From positions 39,074 through 103,073 of the forward strand of contig PBSR01000275.1 in the NCBI GenBank assembly GCA_002726335.1: 64,000 nucleotides of DNA. The letters are read 5' to 3'. This DNA is from Gemmatimonadaceae bacterium (GTDB taxonomy: Bacteria > Latescibacterota > UBA2968 > UBA8231). Numbering within the stretch: the stretch's first letter is position 1; every line of letters starts with the position of its first letter. Position numbers and translations under genes: made by a program. The notes beneath the pieces were generated by a model. It was given only the letters and a program-made list of their open reading frames with translations. It was not told where the DNA came from and did not search any database. Shown here piece after piece: positions 35,436-44,636 of the stretch.

Positions 35436-37178
35436 TCACCCGCCGGCGGCGATCTCAACCAGGGGCAGATCGTCCACCGACGCCGGTGTCGGCCCTCCCA
35501 CATCGGGTAGATCGCCGGTGAGCAGCATCTGGCGCAGACGGCGGCGGCGGGTGCCTTCGCGGGCGTGTCGCAAGGCGTCGGTGACGCTGGCCGGCGTGAA
35601 CACCAGCTCGTCCACATCATACTCCCGCACGAGGGCCCCGAGGTCCTCCACCAGACCGACGACGGGCAGTCCGGCCACGGTGCGGCCCCGCTCACTGCTG
35701 TCCCCGGCAAAACCCAGGATCTGGCTGTCCAACCCCCCCCAGGCGCATAGACGTTCGACGAACTGCCTGGCTGCCGGATCGGTGCCCACCACCAGAATCC
35801 TCCGGCGGCCGAGCCGGCGTCCCGACGTCGATTGGGTCAGCCAGCGAGCCCCCAGGCGCCAGCCTGCAATCATCACCGTATTCGCCGCCCAGGCGGCGCC
35901 GGCCGCCAGTCGGGAGAAATTGTAATCCTTGAAGAAGAAGACGGTGGTGATCACGCCCGCGAAGCCGATCGTTACCGCCATGGCCGCCCAGCCAGGCGAA
36001 TAACGCCGCCGATCGTAGAGGCCTAGGGCGGCGAAACAGGCGAGCCAGATGGCCGCTGGCGCCGCGTAGACGAACAACCATTGTATCTCTGAGTACGGTG
36101 GGGGCTCCAGCCAGCGGGTCGGGTGCACGTCCAGACCGAAACCGAGGCTGACACGCTCGAGGGCACTGATCAGCGGCGTCAGATCAGGGTGATAGCGCAG
36201 CGCCACGGCCAGATGGACCCCAAAGAGGACGAGCAACCCATCGATGGCGGGCAGCACCATCTTGCGGGCCAGCGGCACGGCGAACGAATAGAGCCCGTAC
36301 AGCACGATGCCGGCATGGAGCAAAGCGACCGGAAAAAAGCGGTACCGTTGGCGCATGTGCTTGCTGACGAAGATCGCCATCGCCTCGTTCTTGCGGTACT
36401 GAATCCGCATCGACTCGGTACGGCCACTCTCGCCGCGGAAATGGATGATCTCCGTCGTCGGCGTGTAGTAGATCTTCCAGCCGGCTTCGCGCATGCGGAA
36501 ACACCAGTCGAGATCCTCGCCATACATGAAATAGGCTTCGTCAAAACCCCCGACCTGCTCCAGCACCTGACGTCGGACGATCATGCACGACCCGGACAGG
36601 GCATCAACTTCGTTCATCTCGTCGGGATCGAGGTATGTGAGGTTGTAGCGGGCGAAACGCTGACTGCGCGGAAACATCCGGCTTAAGCCCGTGAGCTTGT
36701 AGAATGCCGCCGCAGGCGTGGGGAACCCGCGCCGACAGTCGAGCTGCAGGGAGCCATCGGGGTTGAGGATCCGACACCCGGCGGCCCCCGCTTCCGGGTG
36801 CTCGTCCATGAAACTCACCAGCGTACTGAGCGTGTCCGGGCGCACGATGGTATCGGAATTCAGCAGCAGCACATGACGTCCGCGCGCGCGCGCGAAGGCC
36901 GCGTTGTTGGCTCCACCAAACCCGAGGTTGCGCTCGTTGCGGATCAGCTCCGCCTCGGGGAACCGTTCGGCCACCATGTCGGCACTGCCATCGCGCGAGG
37001 CATTGTCGACAACGATCACCTCGACGCTGAGGTCGCCGGAGGCCTCCTGTACGGTGCGCAGGGCCTGCTCCATCAGATCCCGGGTGTTGTAGCTGGGGAT
37101 CACGACGCTGAGGTCGAACTCCGTCGTCTGTACGGTGACAGCCTCGGCCTCGAGGGGCCTGTCGACGGTGCCGCTCAC
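35436..37178 (-). CDS. GT2 glycosyltransferase fused to membrane and CoA-binding-like Rossmann domain
   Basis: 580 aa from the GTG at 37178, overlapping the upstream stop as GTGA; the frame is open upstream but not coding. Residues about 15-280 are a rhamnosyltransferase-like GT2: LSVVIPSYNTRDLMEQ, IVVDNASRDGSADM, NLGFGGANNAAFARARG, LLLNSDTIV, SGSCMIVRR and YGEDLDWCFRMREAGW. Then come about five to six hydrophobic segments and a C-terminal domain GRRRILVVGTDPAARQFVERL with LPVVGLVEDLGALVREYDVDELVFT, resembling the N-terminal half (CoA_binding_3) of polyprenyl glycosylphosphotransferases such as WbaP. The catalytic sugar-phosphate transferase domain of those enzymes is absent. Confidence 0.78.
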   Translation of the reverse strand: MSGTVDRPLEAEAVTVQTTEFDLSVVIPSYNTRDLMEQALRTVQEASGDLSVEVIVVDNASRDGSADMVAERFPEAELIRNERNLGFGGANNAAFARARGRHVLLLNSDTIVRPDTLSTLVSFMDEHPEAGAAGCRILNPDGSLQLDCRRGFPTPAAAFYKLTGLSRMFPRSQRFARYNLTYLDPDEMNEVDALSGSCMIVRRQVLEQVGGFDEAYFMYGEDLDWCFRMREAGWKIYYTPTTEIIHFRGESGRTESMRIQYRKNEAMAIFVSKHMRQRYRFFPVALLHAGIVLYGLYSFAVPLARKMVLPAIDGLLVLFGVHLAVALRYHPDLTPLISALERVSLGFGLDVHPTRWLEPPPYSEIQWLFVYAAPAAIWLACFAALGLYDRRRYSPGWAAMAVTIGFAGVITTVFFFKDYNFSRLAAGAAWAANTVMIAGWRLGARWLTQSTSGRRLGRRRILVVGTDPAARQFVERLCAWGGLDSQILGFAGDSSERGRTVAGLPVVGLVEDLGALVREYDVDELVFTPASVTDALRHAREGTRRRRLRQMLLTGDLPDVGGPTPASVDDLPLVEIAAGG

Positions 37179-37894
37179 GAGCCGGGTTTGCGCCCCAGGA
37201 GCCGGCGCACCCCGAACACGAGAATCTGCTTGAGGAACAGAGTGTGCTCGCGCCAGTTCAACTTGCTGTCGCTGAATTGTCTGTTGCGGAACACGAAGGG
37301 GGTGGACGTGTGCGAGGCGTATCGCCCTTTCACGAGGATTTCGAGCAGGATCTTGTAGCCCTTCGACGTCAACTCGAAACCTTGCTCGATCACCTCCCGG
37401 CGCAGGCAGAAGTAACCGGAAAGCGGATCCTCGGCCCCGGTGATCACGCGGGCCATGCCGACGCCGACGACGGAGATCAGCTTGCGGTGCAGGGCCCACT
37501 TCTCGACCTGGCTGGTCTCGCCGAAACGACTGCCCATGGTCAGGTCGTGCTGGCGGAGGCCGCGGATCAGACCGGGCAGGATCTCCGGATCGTGACTCAG
37601 ATCGGCATCGATGACGCCCAGGTATGGTCGGTCCGACAGCTTCCAACCTTCCATGACAGCCGAACCGAGACCCAGTTTTCCGGCCCGATGTACGACGCGT
37701 ACAGGGTAGCGATCCGTGAGGGCCTCGGCAGTGGCGCCGGTTCCGTCTGGAGAGTTGTCATCGACGATGATCAGCTCGAGGTCGATGTCGTCGCAGGACG
37801 CCAGCAGGCCGAATATCTCCTCCGCCAGGAGCGAGACATTCTCACACTCGTTGTACGTCGGTGTCACGAGGGACACGGACAGCTTGTCGGTCAC
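37175..37894 (-). CDS. Polyprenol-phosphate mannosyltransferase-like GT2 (DPM1 type)
   Basis: 239 aa, GTG start. SVSLVTPTYNECENVSLL, the acidic ELIIVDDNSPDGTG, KLGLGSAVMEGW, VIDADLSHDPEILPGL and TMGSRFGE are the dolichyl-phosphate mannose synthase marks. It charges polyprenyl phosphate with a hexose, which GT-C enzymes such as those at 12.0-13.3 kb and 41.4-43.1 kb could use. No C-terminal membrane helices. Coupled by a 4-base overlap to the GT2 fusion gene. Confidence 0.87.
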   Translation of the reverse strand: MTDKLSVSLVTPTYNECENVSLLAEEIFGLLASCDDIDLELIIVDDNSPDGTGATAEALTDRYPVRVVHRAGKLGLGSAVMEGWKLSDRPYLGVIDADLSHDPEILPGLIRGLRQHDLTMGSRFGETSQVEKWALHRKLISVVGVGMARVITGAEDPLSGYFCLRREVIEQGFELTSKGYKILLEILVKGRYASHTSTPFVFRNRQFSDSKLNWREHTLFLKQILVFGVRRLLGRKPGS

Positions 37895-37920
37895 GGCAGG
37901 GCTTTCCTTCTCAACCTACG

Positions 37921-38841
37921 TCAGGGTTCGGGGTCAACCAGGTGGGCGAAATCCTGGCGGAAAACGGTGTCGGCCGCCATGCGCTCCAGACCTTCGCTCA
38001 GACTCGCCGGGGTCCAACCGAGCTCGGCTTCGATGGCATCGGTCCGCAAACCCGAGCGCAGGGGCCGCGGGGCGGCCTGGCCGGCGCGGGCGGTCGTTAT
38101 CACCTCGACATGGGAAGTGTCCAGGTGGAAGTGACCTGCCACGTGGCGCACGAGTTCCTCACGAGTCAGGAAAGTCGAACCTCCCATATGGAACAGTCCG
38201 GCCACACCGCGGCGGCTCAACTCCACCAGAGCTCTCGCCAGATCGTGAACATAGGTAGGGTTCCCCCACTGGTCGGCTACGATCCGCATCGACTCGCCCC
38301 GAGCCAGGGCCTCCAGAGGCCAGGTCACCAGGTTGGGACGCACCGAACGCAGGTGGCCATACAGCCATAGAGTACGCACGACGAGACCTTCCACGCCGGC
38401 GTCGAGGACAAGGGCCTCACTCTCCAGCTTCATTCGACCGTACACGGAAAGCGGCCTTGGACTGTCCTGTTCAGAATAGGGTCCGCCCTGACCGTCGAAC
38501 ACGTAGTCCGTGGACAGGTGTGCCACCCCGGCGCCAACCTCAGCACTGGCTGCCACGACATGGGCGACGACATCCCGATTGACGCGACGCGCCAGTTCGG
38601 GTTCGGTTTCACACAGATCGACATCCGTCAACGCCGCGGTGTGGATGACGCGGTCCGGGCGCAACTGCCGCCAGAGCTCGACCACGGCGTCGGCATCGGT
38701 GAGATCGACGGCATGACAGGATACGTCGCCTACCGGGTCGGCGTGACGGCCGCAGCCCACTCGTTTGACGTCGGCACCCCAGTCAGCCTGCAGCAGGGCC
38801 CGCCCGAGCAGACCATGGGCTCCGGTAACGAGCAGTTTCAC
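37921..38841 (-). CDS. rfbD: dTDP-4-dehydrorhamnose reductase family protein
   Basis: 306 aa, GTG start overlapping the upstream stop. SDR fold with LLVTGAHGLLGRAL (NAD(P) loop), VIHTAALTDVDLCETEPELARRVN, STDYVFDGQGGPYSEQD and Tyr/Lys in VYGRMKLESE, then RTLWLYG; these are RmlD marks. It would make dTDP-L-rhamnose or a related deoxysugar. rmlA, rmlB and rmlC are not in the window, so it could instead be another RmlD-like reductase. Confidence 0.82.
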   Translation of the reverse strand: MKLLVTGAHGLLGRALLQADWGADVKRVGCGRHADPVGDVSCHAVDLTDADAVVELWRQLRPDRVIHTAALTDVDLCETEPELARRVNRDVVAHVVAASAEVGAGVAHLSTDYVFDGQGGPYSEQDSPRPLSVYGRMKLESEALVLDAGVEGLVVRTLWLYGHLRSVRPNLVTWPLEALARGESMRIVADQWGNPTYVHDLARALVELSRRGVAGLFHMGGSTFLTREELVRHVAGHFHLDTSHVEVITTARAGQAAPRPLRSGLRTDAIEAELGWTPASLSEGLERMAADTVFRQDFAHLVDPEP

Positions 38842-40370
38842 CGGGAGCCCTCCAACACCAGCAGCTGCCGGGCAGCGGCCGCCTGCCGACGGCCGGTCGG
38901 TGAGGTCAGACGGATCCCGTGCAACACACGGAGGGCGCGAACCGGATCACCGACGGCGGCGAGGGCTTCGGCGGCAACGGCGACCCCGGAGGGGGCGCGA
39001 TCGTCATGTTCATCGGGGGTACTCGTCCAGGTTTCCGGCCAGGATTGTACCGGGGCATCCGCAAAAGCACCCGTCGCCTCGTCCCACAGATGCTCGTCAG
39101 CCCAGCTCATGACCCGCGTCGCCGCCTCGCCGAATTCACCGCGTCCTGTCTGTCGTTCCAGTTCATCGAAAGCGAGGGCCACCAGCATCTGGTCGCGCAG
39201 CAGACCTGCCGGCGTATCGTCGATCAGCGCATGGCGCACCACGCCCTCGGTGGTGACCAGCTCCCGCAGAAGAGTCTCTCCTGCCATCGACGCCAGTCGC
39301 TGCGCCGCGTCCTCGCGGTCAAGGCTTTCCCCCGACCGCAGACAGGCAAGAATCAACAGCGCGTTGGCATCTGCCTGTATCACCGGATCCTGCCAGCCCG
39401 GTTCATCGACTTTGCCGGCCAGGCGACGGGATCGGAAGGCACCCGTGCCGGCGTCGAACCAGTGCGCGCTGATGGTGTCAAAGAGCCGCTGGCCGGCATG
39501 GTGGTAGTTGGCGCTTCCGGCCGCCGCCTTCCCCAGCACGGTCAGCAGTCCGGCCTGATCGGCGGCATGGGCCTCGTAGCGTGGTGTCTGCCAATCCGGC
39601 GTGTGCGACATAACCAGCACATCGGTGGTCCACAGCGGACCGGCCAGCAGGCCGTCCAGCGTACGCGTCAGCATCTTCCTGGCGCCGTCTTCGATTTCAC
39701 CTGTCCCCAGTTCCTGCAAGAATGCCAGCACCTGTGTCTCGGGAAACTTATAGGGTCCGCCGAACCCGCCATAGAGCGTGTCATAGGCAGCCACCACCGA
39801 CGTCCGCGCGGCGGCAACGCTCAGCCGGTACGTCTGCGACCCGTGCCGGGCAGGCGATGGCTCTACTTCCTTTTCGACCACGTCACGACGCTTCTGCAGA
39901 TGTTCGTGCATCCGGGACAGCAGCAAGGGCACGTTTTGCCGACGCATGTCGGTGGCCCGAATGATCTCCTGTCCGTCCTCCAGCAGAATACTGAGAGAGG
40001 GACAACCCGCCGGCGCGTAGCGCCGGGCCACTGCAGGATGTCGGTCGGGATCGATTCTCACGGGGATATAGCGTGTCTCCGCCTGCCAACGGGCCAGAGG
40101 ATCGTCACCGGCGAACAGTCCATCACAACCGATCCTGGCGGCGTACAGCAGCACGGGGCGCTGCGACCGGCGGGCCGTGTCGAAGACTGTCGCACTCCAT
40201 TGCCGCCAGTTCACACCTGAATCGGGATCGGCGGGAATCTGGACCAGCCCCTGGTTGCCGACCTCCACGGGTACCGGCAGTGACACCGGGTCCGGCGGCC
40301 CCTCGAAACAGGCCACAAGCCCGAGTGCCATCAGTGAGAAACAGTAGCTTCCCGTATCGCGGAGCGTCAA
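38838..40370 (-). CDS. DUF255/YyaL-like lipoprotein (thioredoxin-like plus alpha/alpha-barrel)
   Basis: 510 aa, TTG start. The N-terminus SYCFSLMALGLVACFEG is a lipoprotein signal with Cys at about 21. NWRQWSATVFDTARRSQRPVLLYAA followed by RYIPVRIDPDRHPAVARRY matches the DUF255 thioredoxin-like domain of the YyaL/SPATA20 family, and TLYGGFGGPYKFPETQVLAFL starts its alpha/alpha-toroid part. The family's CHWCHVM motif is replaced by IGCDGLF, so no CxxC remains. Usual members are about 650-700 aa and cytosolic; this one is shorter and predicted to be exported. Confidence 0.7.
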   Translation of the reverse strand: MTLRDTGSYCFSLMALGLVACFEGPPDPVSLPVPVEVGNQGLVQIPADPDSGVNWRQWSATVFDTARRSQRPVLLYAARIGCDGLFAGDDPLARWQAETRYIPVRIDPDRHPAVARRYAPAGCPSLSILLEDGQEIIRATDMRRQNVPLLLSRMHEHLQKRRDVVEKEVEPSPARHGSQTYRLSVAAARTSVVAAYDTLYGGFGGPYKFPETQVLAFLQELGTGEIEDGARKMLTRTLDGLLAGPLWTTDVLVMSHTPDWQTPRYEAHAADQAGLLTVLGKAAAGSANYHHAGQRLFDTISAHWFDAGTGAFRSRRLAGKVDEPGWQDPVIQADANALLILACLRSGESLDREDAAQRLASMAGETLLRELVTTEGVVRHALIDDTPAGLLRDQMLVALAFDELERQTGRGEFGEAATRVMSWADEHLWDEATGAFADAPVQSWPETWTSTPDEHDDRAPSGVAVAAEALAAVGDPVRALRVLHGIRLTSPTGRRQAAAARQLLVLEGSR

Positions 40371-40419
40371 GGCGTCGACCTTCTATATTACCGGTTGAAA
40401 CCCAAATGGAGACAGACCG

Positions 40420-41412
40420 ATGAATCCACTGGAAAAGAAGATACTCGGAAGCACGGGACTGGAGGTCACCCGCCTGGGCCTGGGGTGTGCCGCCCTGGGC
40501 GGACTCTTCGGTGATATCCCCGACGAGCAGGCCCACGCCGTCGTCCAGCAGGCCCTCGATCTGGGGTTGAATCTGTTCGACACAGCGCCGCTGTATGGTT
40601 CCGGAAAGAGCGAGCACCGAGTCGGCCATGTGCTGTCTCAGATCCCTCGCGACAGCTTCGTCCTCTGCACCAAGGTAGGTCGCGTTCTCGACCCGGTGGA
40701 ACCGGGCGACGATCGTGGTCAGGACATCTACGACAACCCGCCACCTTTCAAGCCGGTGTTCGACTTCAGCCGCGACGGTGTCATGCGCTCCTTCGAGGAG
40801 AGCCTGCAGCGGTTGCAGCTCGACCGTGTCGACGTACTTCACATCCACGACCCCGACAATCATTACCAGGGCGCCATCTCCGGCGCCTATCCCGCCATCG
40901 CCAGCCTGCGCGAGCAGGGCCTGATCTCAGGGGTCAGCGCCGGCATGAACCAGTGGGAGATGCTGGCCGACTTCGGCCGCGACGGGGACTTCGACTGCTT
41001 CCTGCTGGCCGGTCGCTACAGCCTGCTCGAGCAGGAATCCCTCGACGAATTGCTGCCGCTGTGTGCGGAGAAGAACATCGGCATCCTCGCCGGCGGCACC
41101 TACAACAGCGGCATCCTCGCCAAGGGCGCCAAGGAGGGAGCCAAGTTCAACTATGTCGATGCTCCCGCCGAGGTGATCGCCAAAGCCCGTCAACTCGAGC
41201 AGGTCAGCGAGCGACATCAGGTCAACATCAAGGCTGCGGCCTCACAGTTCGCCTTGGCCCATCCCGTGATCACCGCCATCATCCCCGGAACACGCCGCCC
41301 GGAGCGGGTGGTCGAGAACTTCGACCTGCTGAAGGAAGAGATCCCCGCCGACTACTGGGCAGAACTGAAAGCGGAAGGGTTGGTGCGGGCGGATGCGCCG
41401 GTGCCCGCGTGA
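40420..41412 (+). CDS. Aldo/keto reductase
   Basis: 330 aa. TIM-barrel AKR: LGSTGLEVTRLGLGCAALGG, Asp in LFDTAPLYGSGKSEHRVG with the catalytic Tyr, Lys in LCTKVGR, and His in VLHIHDPDN; C-terminal IIPGTRRPERVVEN binds NADP. Sequence style is that of the D-threo-aldose/L-fucose dehydrogenase branch that works on sugars. Starts 49 bases from the divergent DUF255-like gene. Confidence 0.88.
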   Translation: MNPLEKKILGSTGLEVTRLGLGCAALGGLFGDIPDEQAHAVVQQALDLGLNLFDTAPLYGSGKSEHRVGHVLSQIPRDSFVLCTKVGRVLDPVEPGDDRGQDIYDNPPPFKPVFDFSRDGVMRSFEESLQRLQLDRVDVLHIHDPDNHYQGAISGAYPAIASLREQGLISGVSAGMNQWEMLADFGRDGDFDCFLLAGRYSLLEQESLDELLPLCAEKNIGILAGGTYNSGILAKGAKEGAKFNYVDAPAEVIAKARQLEQVSERHQVNIKAAASQFALAHPVITAIIPGTRRPERVVENFDLLKEEIPADYWAELKAEGLVRADAPVPA

Positions 41413-41415
41413 AGT

Positions 41416-43053
41416 CTACTCGTGGTTGATGCCGACCACGTACGTATCGGGGTCAGGTCGGTGCCAGAGGATGGGGAAACGATCCGGATTCGACTGCAGG
41501 GCGGGCACCAGGAAACGGCCGGTATGTGAGTACCCAAGCTGTTCGACGATGGCGTAGTCGACGCCCTTGGCCTCGAGATCAGCCACGACCTCGTGGGGTT
41601 CCTTGAAGGCGTAGACCATGGTCCGTCGACCGGACACGACATGGAACCAGAACGCCTTGCGGCAGCTGACGATGGCGTCCTCGGGAGAGTTGGCCCGCAG
41701 CCACAGCCCCGCTTCCAGGTAATTGCGCCACTCCGGTCGATAGTCAGCCTGGCTGGCGCGGGCCAGTTGCACGAGGGAGTTCGCCTGCCCGCTGGCGGAT
41801 CTCGGTGCCCTGCCGCGCACGTTGCCATCCAGAGCCAGTCCCAGCAGCACGGCGGCCAGCACGAAGGCCGTCGGACCCGCCCCTTTCGCCCGCAGCCAGC
41901 CGACGCCGTCGGCGACAGCACTCACACCGAACAACAACAGCACGGGCACCAGCGGCAGGATGAAGCGATCCCCGGGCCACGGCCACAACAGGACGGTGCC
42001 GAGGAAGAACGCCGCGTAGATCAGCAGCAGCAGGTGCTGCCGCCGCTGGATGCAGCGCCAGGCGAACCCTCCCAGCAGGGCCAGCATCACCATTGATCCC
42101 GGTGTGATTGCCGAACGTGTGACCGTCAAACTCGGCCAGAGCGTAGCCGTCAGTCCTTCTGACAGATAAAACTGCAGATGCCCGGCGATCCGCTCCCACA
42201 GTCCCGAGGCGTCGAGCAGACCGCGTTCGGGGAAGTAGGGGTTCACCTGGACCAGCTGTTTCAGGTAGACGCTACCCCCCCCGGCGGCGCTGTTGCGCAG
42301 CATCCACGGCAGCATGGCCACGAAGCTGACACCGGCGATCAACCCGGCCCGGAGCCAGTCGCGGCGCCACAGCAGCAGGGCGATGGGAGCCCCGATGAGG
42401 ACGATGCCGACGCTGCGTACGTAGTAGGCGACAACCGCCGCCGCCACGCCGGCCCACAGCCAGCGGTTGTCCCGCCAGCCCTCTCGATCGATGCCCCGCT
42501 GCAGACACCACAGTGCCAGCAGGGAGGGTGCCAGGAAGGGCACCTCGGACATCACCTGGTGGGCGTAGTCCACGGTACGGGGGTTCGTCACCGCCAGGGC
42601 CGTGGCCGCCACGGCTCCCAGGTCTCCTGCCACCTGACGGGCCAGCAGATAGAAGGACGCCATGCCGGCGGCGAAGGTGAGCACCACCACCCACTTCATC
42701 GCCACCCAGTCGGGCGTCCCACTGCCCGGTCCCTCCCAGCCGCCGAAAGTGGCTGCCATCGGCGCCAGCAGCAGCGGCAGACCAAAGGGGTATTTCGTCG
42801 CCACCCGCGGCTCGGGACGGTTCGTGTAGGTCAGGCCATCCCCGGCGGCCAGGGATCGCGCCAGGGTGACGAACTCCGTGTTGTCGCCGCTGATGCTGAG
42901 CTTGGCATCGAAGGTCCAGCTGCAGACCAGCAGGGCCACGCAGGCTGCCGCCAGCGGTGCCCCCCAGCGGGCCCGGTCATGCTGCAGCAAGCCGATGACA
43001 CGGTTGAGGGTTGTCGGTGCCACGGTCGCTTCTGTCTTCCGCTCCTTGCTCAC
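41416..43053 (-). CDS. GT-C integral membrane glycosyltransferase (ArnT/PMT-like)
   Basis: 545 aa, GTG start directly after the next upstream gene's stop. First helix, then the acidic loop ISGDNTEFVTLARSLAAGDGLTY and a KYPFGLPLLLAP motif characteristic of GT-C enzymes that use polyprenyl-phosphate sugars; about ten more helices, then a periplasmic C-terminal domain of about 150 residues with QADYRPEWRNYLEAGLWLRANSPEDAIVSCRK. Substrate unknown. It is isolated from the main polysaccharide cluster. Confidence 0.75.
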   Translation of the reverse strand: MSKERKTEATVAPTTLNRVIGLLQHDRARWGAPLAAACVALLVCSWTFDAKLSISGDNTEFVTLARSLAAGDGLTYTNRPEPRVATKYPFGLPLLLAPMAATFGGWEGPGSGTPDWVAMKWVVVLTFAAGMASFYLLARQVAGDLGAVAATALAVTNPRTVDYAHQVMSEVPFLAPSLLALWCLQRGIDREGWRDNRWLWAGVAAAVVAYYVRSVGIVLIGAPIALLLWRRDWLRAGLIAGVSFVAMLPWMLRNSAAGGGSVYLKQLVQVNPYFPERGLLDASGLWERIAGHLQFYLSEGLTATLWPSLTVTRSAITPGSMVMLALLGGFAWRCIQRRQHLLLLIYAAFFLGTVLLWPWPGDRFILPLVPVLLLFGVSAVADGVGWLRAKGAGPTAFVLAAVLLGLALDGNVRGRAPRSASGQANSLVQLARASQADYRPEWRNYLEAGLWLRANSPEDAIVSCRKAFWFHVVSGRRTMVYAFKEPHEVVADLEAKGVDYAIVEQLGYSHTGRFLVPALQSNPDRFPILWHRPDPDTYVVGINHE

Positions 43054-43800
43054 TCAGCCCTGCTCCCCGTCGTCGTCCAGATAGTGGTCCAGCAGCGCGT
43101 CGAGGGCGGCCAGGTGTGCCTGCACCCGTGGTTCCATCGGCAGTTCCGTTGGTGTCTCGGTGGTCAGTTTGTGCGGCGTGTGGTCGCGGAGCAGGACGAG
43201 AGGGAAACCATCTCCCCGATCCAACCGCTCGCGGGAGGTATCGGCCGTGACAACGCCGTCCTGCGCCGGCCACCCTTCGATCTCGTCATCGCGATTGATC
43301 GCACAGACTGTCTCCACAGCGGCAATCATGCGGTGACCCGCGGCCGCGACGCCGTGCCGGTGTTCATAAAGGTAGAATCCCTCCGTCTCCCAGTCCTCAT
43401 GAAAATCGAGGACGAAGCGATAACTGCGCCCCCGCAAAAACCCTCGCAACAGCTCGATCTCGGCCACGTTGGCCCGATCCCAGGACCAGTTGATGTCGAC
43501 CCCCTGCGCTGTCTCGCGAGTATTTCGAACATATCCTGTGGGGTTGGTGCAGGGCAGCACATCAAGGCACAGACCCGGAGACCATGCCGTTCGCTCCAGC
43601 ACGCGCAGGGCCGCTTCCACCGTGGCCGGCTCATCACCATGGGTCCCGGCGATGAGCAGCGCCGAGGGCTCGCCGTTGCCGACACGGGCAGCCAGCACAG
43701 GCATGCCCGCCACCTCTCCCAGGACCCGCTGCTGATGGCTGACGGCGTGGATACGCTCGACGACGGGGGCAAAACCCCGGACAGCCAGGTCAAGACTCAC
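43054..43800 (-). CDS. M14-like zinc carboxypeptidase / AstE-AspA family hydrolase
   Basis: 248 aa. Zinc ligands His and Glu in IAGTHGDEPATVEAAL, substrate-binding LPCTNPTGYVRNTRETAQGVDINWSW (Arg and Asn of the family), the third His in FVLDFHEDWETEGF. This layout is shared by M14 carboxypeptidases and succinylglutamate desuccinylase/aspartoacylase. No signal peptide, so a cytoplasmic amide hydrolase is likely. It overlaps the sugar dehydrogenase gene by 4 bases. Confidence 0.75.
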   Translation of the reverse strand: MSLDLAVRGFAPVVERIHAVSHQQRVLGEVAGMPVLAARVGNGEPSALLIAGTHGDEPATVEAALRVLERTAWSPGLCLDVLPCTNPTGYVRNTRETAQGVDINWSWDRANVAEIELLRGFLRGRSYRFVLDFHEDWETEGFYLYEHRHGVAAAGHRMIAAVETVCAINRDDEIEGWPAQDGVVTADTSRERLDRGDGFPLVLLRDHTPHKLTTETPTELPMEPRVQAHLAALDALLDHYLDDDGEQG

Positions 43801-44537
43801 AGAAAGGCTGGTTCAGCATTGTCCTGCGGCTCGTAGTCGAGGACGCGGCACGTCTCCGTCAGATCAAAGACCTTCCGGGTGTTGTCGCTGGTGGCGTAGG
43901 CGATGAAGAACCGCAGCGGGGCCGATAGCGCCTTGCCGAAAATCTGCACACAATCTCGATGGCTGAGCCACATGGCACGCATGTAGTCTGCAGACGGTGT
44001 CCCCTTCTGCTGTCCGGGGTCGTCGCTTCTGGTTGTCCAGCCGATCCGCATGGCGACGAACTCGATGCCGAAGCGTTCGCTGTAGAGCTTGCCGAGGTGT
44101 TCGCCGAACAGCTTGGACACGGCATAGAGAGAATCCGGGTTCGGTGGATCTGCTGCTGTCATGGACAGCTTCTTCGACGGGTCCAGGGTCTCCGGCGTCG
44201 TCGCGATCGAGTGACCGTGCATCACGTGGTTCGTCGAGGCGAAGACCACCCGCCCGACGCCGGCCCGACGGCACTCCTCCATGACCTGGTAGGTGGCCTT
44301 CACATTGTTGGGGCAGACGCTGTCCCAGTCGGCTTCCGGACTGGGATCGGCGGCCAGGTGGATGATCGCCTGTAACCCGTCGAACAGGCCATCGACCTCT
44401 TCTGCCCGGTCGAAGCGCACGGCGCGTACACCATCGGCCGCCGTACGATCGAAGCGCACGATATCGTGCTCATTTCCCAGACCGTCGTGCAGCAGGCTGC
44501 CTACGTGTCCGGCGCCGCCGGTGATTCCGATTCGCAT
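43797..44537 (-). CDS. NAD-dependent epimerase/dehydrogenase (uronate dehydrogenase-like)
   Basis: 246 aa from the ATG at 44537; the much longer open frame upstream is the antisense of the sulfatase gene. ITGGAGHVGSLL is the NAD loop, IIHLAADPSPEADWD, VFASTNHVMHGHS and YAVSKLFGEHLG with Tyr/Lys complete the SDR set. The short size, the STNHV motif and the DP-rich loop resemble hexuronate dehydrogenase (Udh), which oxidises galacturonate or glucuronate. Divergent from the sulfatase gene, consistent with use of sulfated uronic-acid glycans; this is inference. Confidence 0.75.
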   Translation of the reverse strand: MRIGITGGAGHVGSLLHDGLGNEHDIVRFDRTAADGVRAVRFDRAEEVDGLFDGLQAIIHLAADPSPEADWDSVCPNNVKATYQVMEECRRAGVGRVVFASTNHVMHGHSIATTPETLDPSKKLSMTAADPPNPDSLYAVSKLFGEHLGKLYSERFGIEFVAMRIGWTTRSDDPGQQKGTPSADYMRAMWLSHRDCVQIFGKALSAPLRFFIAYATSDNTRKVFDLTETCRVLDYEPQDNAEPAFL

Positions 44538-44636
44538 CCGGCCAATGAAACCCTCGGCCCGGAAACTGGCAACACTCGTGCCTTGCCTGACGCCGGTACG
44601 CCTGCCTACCCTTGGCGGCCCGTTCGAGGACGAAAC

